From Erigeron canadensis (lineage: Eukaryota; Streptophyta; Magnoliopsida; Asterales; Asteraceae): a DNA stretch of 64,000 nucleotides. Position numbers and translations under genes: made by a program. The stretch is taken from positions 6,634,649-6,698,648 of the forward strand of contig NC_057763.1 of NCBI RefSeq assembly GCF_010389155.1, in the 5' to 3' direction. This document shows, one piece after another, positions 34,862 through 44,613 of this stretch. The stretch's first letter is position 1; the number at the start of each line of letters is the position of its first letter. Under the pieces are notes generated by a model, which ran no database searches, was not told the DNA's origin, and was given only the letters and a program-made list of their open reading frames with translations.

Positions 34862-35130
34862 GCGTGTTTGGTTCGCAGAATCTGATGGAATTGGAATTGA
34901 ATTTCATTCATTAGTGTGTTTGGTTGTTCAATGATGAAGGAATATCATTCCGTTGGAATGTAAACATTCCCTCATTTGATGGAATCTCCATTTCCTGGGG
35001 ATGGTGGAAGGAATCTCATTCCTTTCCACACTTAAATCTTCAAAAGATGAAAAGCATTCAGTCAAATCCCATTCCATTCTAATTCCTTTAACAGATTTCA
35101 TTCTTTTCAAAAACATTCCGTAAAACTCCA
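34862..35130. mobile_element. MITE-like fragment
   Basis: It starts GGGCGTGTTTGGTTCGCAG, a common start of plant Tourist/Harbinger-type and similar MITEs. It is rich in GGAATTGGAATTG-type words and their complements. No matching right end is present, so it is truncated or diverged. Confidence 0.35.
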
Positions 35131-35421
35131 CAACATTTCCATGAAGGTTCCTACCTGAAAGCTACTTTTAGCTCATGTATGTGGCTGTGATTTACATATA
35201 ATTATTCAACAAAACCAAAATTCATATATGATTATTCAACAAAACCAAATTAAAATTGATATTCCATTGGTCTCTTTAATATATAATGACACTTCCACAA
35301 ACAAGTTGTTAAGTATATGATCGACATACATCCATAAGAGGTATAAGTTCAAATTAAACACCCTAATGACTAATAAAGAAATCTTCGTAAATACGTCTCT
35401 TTACTAAAAATTTTTAACATT

Positions 35422-36943
35422 ATGTCAAGTGCTGATGTTGGTGCCATTATCAGGGTAGTTGTTTTGGTCACAGGTAAGTTCGATTGCACAATCTTAGGAA
35501 GCAAATTTGAGGGCACCATGCCACTTGTAATTTAATATTCCAAAAATTGGTAAATGGATATGAATCCTTTTTTAGGCTTCCATTCCATGGGAGCATTGAG
35601 CCTATCACTCTTTTATAACTAGTTAAGCAGCCTAACCCTATATTCAAGATTTTTTACCTGAGGTTTGAACCTGGGTGTCTGGTCATACCATTAGGATCCC
35701 TAACAAGCCTAACATATTTTCAAGATCTAATGTACATGGTATCACTTTTGCAGGTATTAGTGCAGTGGTAATCATATTCTTAGGCACTCGATACAGGTGT
35801 TTTGAGAAAAAAACAAAGGAGCCAATAGTAGACGACTCTCGGTTTAGTTCCCTGGCCATGATCCAGTTCCTGGATGACATTGAAAGGGAAAGGCCCATTC
35901 AGTTCACCTATCAGCAACTAAGAATAGCCACAAACAACTTTACCATCAAACTGGGTTCGGGTGGGTTTGGGACTGTTTACAAGGGTATCATCAGTAACAA
36001 CACACCTGTAGCAGTCAAAGTACTCGATGGGACTTCCGACAAGAGAATTGAGCAACAATTCATGGCTGAAATGAGCACAATGGGAAGAACCCGTCACTTT
36101 AATCTGGTTAGGCTATACGGGTTTTGCTTTGAGTCAAGTTTAAGAGCTCTTGTATACGAGTTTATGGTAAATGGCTCTTTAGATCACTATTTGTTCAAAT
36201 CCGACAAGAAGACTATTATAGGGTTCGAAAAGCTCCATGAGATAGCACTAGGGACGGCAAGAGGTATCACGTACTTACATGAAGAATGTCATCAAAGAAT
36301 AGTCCACTATGATATCAAACCAGGAAACATCCTGTTGGACTCAAACTTTTGTGCAAAAGTATCCGATTTTGGTTTAGCCAAACTTTGTGATAGGGACAGT
36401 TCTCACATAACTATGACTGGAGGACGGGGGACCCCAGGCTATGCAGCACCCGAGCTTTGGATGGGTCTATCAGTTACACAAAAATGTGATGTATATAGTT
36501 TTGGGATGCTTCTTTTTGAGATCATCGGAAGGAGAAGAAACATGGATGCAAGTCTTGTTGAAAGCCAAGAATGGTTCCCGGTATGGGCATTGGGAAAATA
36601 TGAAAAGAAACAATTGAAGGATTTGATGATAGCTTGTGGGATTGCAAAGGAGAATGAAGAAGTTGTGGAGAGGATGCTTAAGGTGGCTCTTTGTTGTGTT
36701 CAGTATAAGCCCGAGACTAGGCCTCTGATGAGCATCGTTGTGAAAATGCTGGAAGGGGCTTTAGAGGTTCCGGAACTTCTAAATCCTTTTACACATCTGT
36801 TTTCAGGAGTTAGTGAGGCATGTGATTCTTTGGCTGAAATGCGTGGCTTAGATTCGTCTTCATCAGAAGCAGTATCCATTTCTAAAATGGCAATGGAAAC
36901 ACCAACTATGAAGAAATATGACATCACAATTGCATCGGTGTAA
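35422..36943 (+). CDS. Kinase G: LRK10L-like membrane kinase, type 1, two exons
   Basis: Exon 1 (35422-35473, MSSADVGAIIRVVVLVT) and exon 2 (35754-36943) join across a 280-base intron to give 413 residues. The membrane segment is split by an arginine in exon 1, followed by a second hydrophobic run in exon 2 before the basic RYRCFEKK stretch. Kinase motifs are complete: GSGGFG, VAVK, HYDIKPGN (non-RD), SDFG, APE. The C-terminal tail lacks about four residues compared with A, C and E (LAEMRGLDSS). It stands apart from the others, beyond the CACTA insertion and the fused pseudogene. Confidence 0.78.
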
Positions 36944-37189
36944 TTACCTTGCGATAAAGTATCTGAATCATATCAAGGAGCATCCGAGTTTTAATATTTC
37001 AATTAAGTTTCGTATGTAATTTCCAAAATCAATGACTACAACTCTCTATTTCATCTGCTCCTCAGCGGTTTATAATATCCTATGTAATTTCCAAGTTCCT
37101 TAAGAGTAACAAATTTTATTTCATATCCTTGGCAGATGTATTTTGTCTTCTGACTTGGTAAATAGAGTTTCCATTTTGAGTATATATAT

Positions 37190-37945
37190 AGATATGTATA
37201 TGTATATGTATATATATATATATGTGTAGGGGTGGTTTATTTATAGTACATGTACTATTTATAGTACATGTTACACATGTGTAACTTAACTTACACACTT
37301 CTTCTTCCTTCTTTCTTCAATTTCCGACCACCACCACGATCATCTCCGACCACCACCATGATCCTCCAGCGACGGCGACCATCTCCGGCGAGAGTTACAC
37401 ATGTGTAACTACAACTTACACATGTGTTAGTTAACTTTCCGGCGAGAATCAGGTTCGTTTTCGGATGGATACGGTACGGGCCAGAGGCCCTCATCCGTTC
37501 TAAACCTAACCGTCAAGGGACGCATTTGGGAATCGTATGGATTTGATGGGCGGAGATCCAAGAGATGGTGGCGGTGTGCTACGGTACGGGCTCCGCCCTT
37601 TCTGCCGGCGCCGGCGCCGTCGCTGGGTAGTCGGAAATGATGGTGGCTGGTGGTGGTTGTCTCAGGAAGGAAAAAACCTAGAAATTTTAAACCCTAAAAT
37701 GCTAAAAACAAGTTGTACTTACACATGTGTAATTACTTACACATGTGTAACTCTCGCCGGAGATGGTCGCCGTCGCCGGAGGATCATGGTGGTGGTCGGA
37801 GATAATCATGGTGGTGGTGGTGGTGTTCGGATATGGAAGGAAGAAAGAAGAAGAAGGAGGAAATACCTTGTACTTTTTGTACTTTTTCAAACCCTTGTAC
37901 TAAAAATAACTTTCCTCTATATGTGTATATATATATATATGAGAA
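37190..37945. mobile_element. Foldback element with TA-rich ends
   Basis: Two arms of about 200-250 bases are inverted copies of each other (about 37225-37430 and 37695-37930). Both contain CGACCACCACCATGATCCTC, GGCGACCATCTCCGGCGAGA and the palindrome TTACACATGTGTAA. Both outer ends run into TATATA repeats, near 37180-37225 and 37920-37940. The central part is GC-rich and unrelated to the arms. No transposase is encoded. An RNA across it would form a long hairpin. Confidence 0.65.
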
Positions 37946-38097
37946 AAGTAAGTATATAGGGCTGTTATGCACCCAAATTGGGTAAAAAACCCAACACATG
38001 CCAATATTTTAATATTTTAAACCCAACTTAGGTGTCTAACGGCCTCATATTTCCTCCCCCTATTATATATAATATATTTTATTTTCTTTTTTCAAAA

Positions 38098-38534
38098 ATA
38101 TCTTGTCATATTTGAACTCATTTGAAGTGTCAAAAAAGTTTAAATCTAAGGTCGTTCACAACGGGTGCATTCTCACCCAAATTATCGCCTTGATCTAAGA
38201 ACACCAAGAACGAGTAGAACATGAAGGTGTGTGGTGGACATAAAGCTTTTTAATCAATCATACGAGTATATAATTAAATGGAAATGAGAATATAATAGGG
38301 TGTGAATGGTGCTAATGTTGGTAGGGGTTGTGTTATGGGTAAACTCTTGGTGGGAAAAATGATGTAACGATGATATGACATTAAGAAATTAAGAATTTGG
38401 GGATAATGGATGCATGGTTGAAAGAGGCCTAATTTATACTATCTATATAAACAAATTACCCAAAAAAATTTTAACACTTTACCTTTAGAATTTCTAATTT
38501 ACCTTTTAACCAATAGTACAATCAAACACTTTAC
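38098..38534. repeat. Direct repeat, left copy (about 437 bp)
   Basis: It starts ATATCTTGTCATATTTGAAC and is nearly identical to 39127-39566, about 1,029 bases downstream. The shared part ends at CCAATAGTACAATCAAACAC. The two copies flank the truncated kinase tails at 38542-38935. Confidence 0.85.
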
Positions 38535-38541
38535 ACATATA

Positions 38542-38804
38542 ATTGCACTAGGGACGGCAAGAGGTATCACATACTTGCATGAAGAATTGTGAAAATGTTG
38601 GAAGGGGCTTTACAGGTTCCGGAGCCTCCAAATCCTTTTACACATATAATTTCAGGTGATAGTGAGGCAGGCGATTCTCTTACGCAAATGGCATTGAATT
38701 TTGAAAACTCAGATTGGTCTTCATCCGAAGTGGCATCCAAATCTACATCAGTAGAGCAAACACCAATTATGAAGAAACATGAGATCACATTTGCATCGGT
38801 GTAA
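38542..38804 (+). pseudogene. Kinase I1: type 1 fragment with core deleted
   Basis: It begins at the helix encoding ALGTARGITYLHEE. It then jumps directly to the tail segment encoding VKMLEGALQVPEP and ends with the type 1 C-terminus and stop at 38804. The N-lobe, the membrane exon and the whole catalytic and activation segments are missing. Confidence 0.8.
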
Positions 38805-38810
38805 TCACAT

Positions 38811-38935
38811 TGGCTCAAATGGCATGGAATGTTGGTGGCCTAGATTGGTCTTCATCCGAAGCAGTTCACAAATCGACTGTAGTTAACGAGACACCCCTTA
38901 TGAAAACATATAAGATCCAAGTGGCCTCTGAATAG
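38811..38935 (+). pseudogene. Kinase I2: C-terminal kinase tail
   Basis: Just after the stop of I1 the sequence repeats the tail segment again (MAWNVGGLDWSSSEA onward) and ends at a TAG at 38933-38935. It is a second, slightly different copy of only the last 40 or so codons, possibly with a type 2-like end. Confidence 0.7.
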
Positions 38936-39126
38936 TCGTACAGAATGAAAGGCGAGTTTATTTTGATGTATGCAGGAGCTTATGGCTAACTCGAAGTTTT
39001 GCCTTCTAACGTCTTGTATTTAGAACAGTAGGAACGATATATATCTGCTTCTGTTGCTAAATGTAAATTTAGCTTACTCTTTTCAAATCAAAATTTATAT
39101 ATGTACATTACTTTTTTCAAATCAAA

Positions 39127-39566
39127 ATATCTTGTCATATTTGAACTCATTTGAAGTGTCAAAAAAGTTTAAATCTAAGGTCGTTCACAACGGGTGCATT
39201 CTCACCCAAATTATCGCCTCGTTCTAAGAACACCAAGAACGAGTAGAACATGAAGGTGTGTGGTGGACATAAAGCTTTTTAATCAATCATACGACTATAT
39301 AATTAAATGGAAATGAGAATATAATAGGGTGTGAATGGTGCTAATGGTTGTAGGGGTTGTGTTATGGGTAAACTCTTGGAGGGAAAAATGATGTAACGAT
39401 CATATGACATTAAGAAATTAAGAATTTGGGGATAATGGATGCATAGTTGAGAGAGGCCTAATCAATACTATCTATATAAACAAATTAAATTACCCAAAAA
39501 AATTTTAACACTCTACCTTTAAAATTTCTAATTTACCTTTTAACCAATAGTACAATCAAACACTTT
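39127..39566. repeat. Direct repeat, right copy (about 440 bp)
   Basis: This copy matches 38098-38534 with only scattered changes and a small insertion near 39487. It continues into unrelated AT-rich DNA. The pair encloses the kinase tail fragments. Confidence 0.85.
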
Positions 39567-40105
39567 ATCCCTAAAATTTTAAAAATACTCTTAAAAAAAA
39601 TCTTACGCGTGTCCCTTCCCTGAAGTTGCTCACATAGTATACCTAAAAAACACACATGCATTACTGAATTTAATAATCAATCTAACATAGAAAAATGCTT
39701 ACTCTAAAACAACGACGGTTTGCACTTTCAGCCGGACTAAGAAACACTTGAGTTGAATCATATATTCATGTAATAACACGGTACCGCTACTTAACCAACG
39801 TTTTTTTTCCTATGTCCCGCTGTATCGCACGAGTACAAGGCTAGTTATACTTATAAACTGCTTGAAGTAGTTCTTGAAAAAATAGCTCAAGTTTGGAAAC
39901 AAAAAACTTAATCACATTTAAGCATTTTACAAGATCATTATTTAAATATACTGTCTATGTTGCATATACATTGTCAACAATCAAAACTGATAATAAAGGA
40001 ATGTAAGTTCCAAATTGCTTTTAGTCGAGAGTTTAATAATAGACCTATTCATTCCACAGTTCTTATTCAAAGACTAATCCTCTTGCATCCTTCCAAGCCC
40101 ATTCA

Positions 40106-40653
40106 CAGGCCCGGCTTTGGATAAGTGCAACCTGTTCCATTGAGCAGGGCCATTAATATTTCAGGGCCCAATTTTAAGTCTGCTAACGCTTTATATATTA
40201 CCACTTTTCTGAATATATTGAATGTTCATAACATTATTCTTTACTTCCTTCCAAAACCAAAGTTCTATTCGAGCCAATTATTAATTTTTTTTTCAATTTG
40301 TTCTCGACCTTTTGTTTTTTCATACACTTAAACATGTTTCTTTATAATGTAATCCAACTAATTTTTTCATTTGTTTTGCCATTTTGTTTTTTACTTGGAC
40401 TTAGACATGTTTCTATATACCGTAATTGTTAGGATTATTTTACTGGCTACGTTTTTATTATAAAATACAAGTTTGTTTATGGGACTATATTTTAAAGCTA
40501 CGTTTTTTTTTTTTTTTTTTTTTTTTTTTTTGTAAAACATGATTAGACTTCTTTTACATATTATTAAGACTTAATTTTATCTAGTTTTTTATATTTCAAA
40601 GGCCTATTTTAATATTGTGACACAGGGCCTTCAAAAGCGACTAGACGGCCCTG
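40106..40653. mobile_element. Non-autonomous hAT-type element, 548 bp
   Basis: The 8-bp direct repeat CCCATTCA at 40098-40105 and 40654-40661 exactly flanks the ends CAGGCCCGGC and (reverse complement) CAGGGCCGTC, which match at 8 of 10 positions. An 8-bp target duplication with CAGGG-like ends is typical of hAT elements. A run of 29 T lies at 40503-40531. No transposase frame is present. Confidence 0.75.
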
Positions 40654-40756
40654 CCCATTCATATACAATCTAATAATAATAATGGCCCAACAGGTTTTAC
40701 TTTAGAGTTTAGCAACCGTAGCAAGTCTCTACATATTACTCGTATATAGTTTCTAA

Positions 40757-40782
40757 CTAGGTTATAACCGGGCGTTGCCCCG
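40757..40782 (-). mobile_element. Helitron-like 3' terminus
   Basis: On the minus strand a hairpin (GGGC/GCCC, loop AAC) is followed by 8 bases and CTAG, then T. This is the usual 3' end of a Helitron. The matching 5' end, at a higher coordinate, was not identified. Confidence 0.4.
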
Positions 40783-40850
40783 AACTATTTTATCTTTTAC
40801 TGATTTTTCATAAGTTATACTCATATACAACAAAAAAGATGGCAGAGTTA

Positions 40851-41556
40851 TGTTGGAGTGTGATTATTTTATTATAAATCGTATGTCCGGAAATAATTTA
40901 AGCCTACGGGGTCACACGAAATGACACGGTAACTCGATAATATTAATTGATATATTAAAGTAATATATTAATTAGTTAATCACGAAATGATTAATTAAAC
41001 ATAATTAAAGGATTAATTGTATTTAATTAATTAAAGAGGTTGATAAAAATTCTGAAAAATGGAAAATGAAATTGGACCCTAAAAATCAATGGCGGGGCCG
41101 GTTGGAATAGGGCTTTGTAAGCCTTGATTCTAACTTGTTTTCCAAGATTGTTTAACCCAATTATCCCCTATAAATAGAGGGCTTAATTCTAGGTTTTGGT
41201 GGTTGTTATACACACTTTTTCTTTCACGTAAGTTTTCTCTCCTCTTCTCCCTTTTTCTTTGAAGTGGCCGATCTCCCCTTTTCTTAAGGGTATTTCGACT
41301 TTGAAGTTAAGGGTTTGTATCAAAGGGTTGTTCGGTTAGTGATCGAGGTACTAGCATACATTATTCTGGGTGTCTAGTGTGCGATCGTAGAGGGGTTTTG
41401 CTTTAAACCCTACTTGATAATAATACTATTATTATTATAATTTTATTGGAGCTTTGCATAAGGTACACATCTCGATTCTATTCTTTGTTAATTAATTTGA
41501 TTGCATATATGTTTCGTTTGTGATTATATGTTTATTTATGTATTCATATTCTAACA
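40851..41556 (+). repeat. Solo LTR, 706 bp, TSD AGTTA
   Basis: It starts TGTTGGAGTG and ends TTCTAACA. The 5-bp repeat AGTTA at 40846-40850 and 41557-41561 flanks it precisely. A TATA box (CCCTATAAATAGAGGG) near 41166-41181 sets plus orientation. There are no internal retroelement sequences on either side, so it is a solo LTR left by LTR-LTR recombination. The TGTTGG start suggests copia, but family is uncertain. Confidence 0.85.
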
Positions 41557-43754
41557 AGTTACACGGAAGTCAAAGCTGGTAGTAGCAACCCTCTAATGTA
41601 TATAAAATTGGTGCAATTTAGAGCTAACTTACCTCCCACCAAAACATACATTTAGAAACTCATACGTTCATCCTAACTCAATTTAAGATAACTGGTATCT
41701 ACCAATATATATATAACAAGGTGTTCAATTCATTTATAAATAAACAAGAACCCTTGGATGAATTCCATCTTTGATTAAGAGTCATTAGATCAAATTTAAT
41801 TATTTCATCTTTCTTAAATGACAATATTAATACTTATACTTTTTATGATTATACAAAAAGTACCCCTTTAAATTTAATTTACATTTTTTGATTTTTCATC
41901 ACAAATTTACACTTTGTATCCAATAATTATAATCATGGAATCAAAAATAGTAGCTAATATATATACCCCTATAAATTTAATTTACAATGTTTGGTTTTCC
42001 ATCACAAATTTACATTTTTTACCCAATAATTTTAATCAAGAAATCAAAAATAATAGCTAATATATATATATAAGAATAATAATAGTTAATATTATATATT
42101 CAATATATTAATAGCTAATATATATTTAATACCCGATTAATACGCGTAATACACAAGAAACATATATAATTAATGATATGTTAAATTTTTATAATATCAT
42201 AAGTTGACAAAAAATTAACCAGGTAAGAATTAAACCACTAGAAAACATAAAGTTACATTAGTCGTTGATTAGATTCTGGTTAACAGTGACCACACCGTTC
42301 GCTTTTAGGCATGAATTTCCTTTTTGTAACAAAACTTAGTCATTGTTTCTCATTTATCTTTGTGCTTTATTTAACCACAGTTTTGAAAAATAGATACATA
42401 ATCTATTAGAGGTCTCGCTAAGTAAGGTTTTCGTTTCTTTGGATGTCTTTCATTTATCCGGATATGTCTACATTGTCATTGCACCTGAGTTTTAACGTTT
42501 TGCTCGAATAATTTAGTTATACACTAAATTGCTTAGCAATTTAATTATCAATCTATATAACGCATGTTGTGTTAATCTAACTTAAAATTATGCATAATAT
42601 TGCAAATTTCATACAATTATTTTTCTGATATATAACTCTGATAGCTTACTATAGACTCCATATTTGTTTTATAGTTTTTATTAAGAAGGCCGGTTTGACT
42701 CCGGTCCAGTTTTTAAAACATTGATTTAATAAAGACGTTATATGATAAAAATCCTATACAAAAATCATTATAACCAAATTTTATTTGTTATATGATTAAA
42801 ATCGTATACAAAAATATAACTTAATAGAAACGTATTACAATAAAAAGAAAATTTTTATTGTAATAACATTAAAAATTAATTGTAAAGATAAAAAACGATG
42901 CAACATATAAAATATTAGTTTTCATAATTATATCATCAAAAACATTAATTATTAATGTCTACAAACTTAAATAAGGAAGTAATAATAACTTAAATTTAAT
43001 TAAATTAAATTAAATATAAAAAAGTTAAATAAGGTATAGGACATCATCATTTGATCTAATGCCTCTAAATAAAAGTTAAAATTTATCTAAGGATTCATAC
43101 TTCTTCAATTATGAATTAAGGTTTCTTATTAGTATATATTTAGAGATAACGAGAGTAAATACCTGCGCGTTGCAGCGGTGAAATGGTGGGGTGATAGATC
43201 ATAGAGTGTGATAGGTAATAGAGTTTGATAGCTAAATGTCATAGCCGTACGGGCTCTGCCTTCGGATTTAAAAATTCGTCGAAATTATATCGAATGACAT
43301 TGCTAATGAAAGAGTATAAAATTTTAAGAATACCCATATAATTTTTATAATTTATCGATGTACGGTTTTTGAGATAAAATTTTTTGAATGAATTAGAGTA
43401 ATAAAATAATTTATGAAGGAGAGAGAAAAAAATAAGTGGTTGAGATTTGAGGAGAGAGATGAAAATGAAAGTTGAAAGTTGTTAGGCATTGATGTATGGT
43501 ACATCATGCATTATCATATGTACAATATTGAAATTGAAAGTTGTAACCTCATTTGCTTTATAACATAGTATAGATATAGATAAAATAATACTATTTATCT
43601 TTTATCTTATCCAATAGAATAATAGTTAATATCATATAAAAAAAACAAAGCATATTTTAATTGAAATATTAAAGATATGTTACATTTAAAATATATATAT
43701 ATATAATTCCTATTGATAAAAATACTAAGGTATATTTTAAACCATAATAAAGAA

Positions 43755-43761
<7 letters not shown>
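41557..43761. other. AT-rich gene-free DNA
   Basis: No gene is supported. A two-copy tandem repeat (period 103 bp, 41863-42068) is present, each unit with CACAAATTTACA and AATCAAAAATA blocks and TATATATA. A GC box near 43163-43183 and a TCTATATCTATACTATG end (minus strand, near 43577) may bound a small Helitron, but the 3' end lacks a clear CTRR. Confidence 0.5.
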
Positions 43762-43798
<37 letters not shown>

Positions 43799-43803
<5 letters not shown>

Positions 43804-44279
43804 AAGTTATTTTGAGAACCCTTTTTTTGCGAGAACCTTTGAGAACTTTTTAAATCAAGCCCAACCGATGATTGTTCTTTACATGAAAATTGTTTTTTGA
43901 TTGTTTTCTGAATAACTTATGTGTAAGTTTAAAGTTTATAATTGTGTGAAGCATGGATTATCATCCGTTATACAATTATGTGGAGATTTGGATTCTTGAT
44001 CACATGTACACGAATATTACTATGATCACATGTATGCAAGTCGATCACATGTAATCATAGCAATATTCGTGCACATGTAATCAAGAATCCAAATCTTCAC
44101 ATAATTGTATAATGGATGATAATCCATGCCTCCACACAATTATAAACTTCAAAATTACACATAAGTTATTCAGAAAACAATCAAAAAACAATTTTCATGT
44201 AAAGAATAATCATCGGTTGGGCTTGATTTGAAAAGTTCCCAAAGGTTCTCGCAAAAAAAAAGGTTCTTAAAATAATTTT

Positions 44280-44283
<4 letters not shown>
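43799..44283. mobile_element. Foldback/MITE element 1 inside a TA microsatellite
   Basis: It consists of two inverted arms of more than 200 bases with few mismatches, meeting near 44035. The left arm starts GGGTAAAGTTATTTTGAGAA, and the right end is its near reverse complement. TA repeats flank both sides (43762-43798 and 44284-44310). No coding capacity. This resembles the rice Micron-type pattern of MITEs that insert into TA microsatellites, as an analogy only. Confidence 0.8.
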
Positions 44284-44310
<27 letters not shown>

Positions 44311-44594
44311 GTAGGAAAAGGTTCAAATGAGAACCATATAAATTGGAAGAACCATGAGAACCTTTTAATTATAACTTGGTGTTAATATGTGAATAGTGTA
44401 TGTGAACAAATTCATTCACATTTGAACATGTCAAGTTATGACTAATATTACCTATGTTCATATATGAATGGTTCTCTAATGAACCTATGTGAACGAATAT
44501 GTTCACGTATACCTATCACATATGAACATCAGGTTATAATATAGTGGTTCTCATGGTTCTTTCAATTTAAATGGTTCTCAATTGAACCTTACCC
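44311..44594. mobile_element. Foldback/MITE element 2, adjacent to element 1
   Basis: The ends GGAAAAGGTTCAAATGAGAA and (reverse complement) GGGTAAGGTTCAATTGAGAA are inverted copies that continue inward through ATGAGAACC. It shares a TA microsatellite with element 1 on its left and has another TA run at 44595-44613 on its right. No coding capacity. Confidence 0.75.
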
Positions 44595-44613
44595 TATATA
44601 TGTATATATATAT

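Noticed and set aside
34862..35130. Complete Tourist-type MITE
   Set aside because: Only the left end is convincing and no inverted right end exists, so it is listed only as a low-confidence fragment.
37537..37959. 140-codon Arg/Gly-rich frame near 37.5-38 kb
   Set aside because: It lies across one arm and the centre of the foldback element. The inverted copy on the other arm gives a mirror frame, so it is composition of the arms and not a gene.
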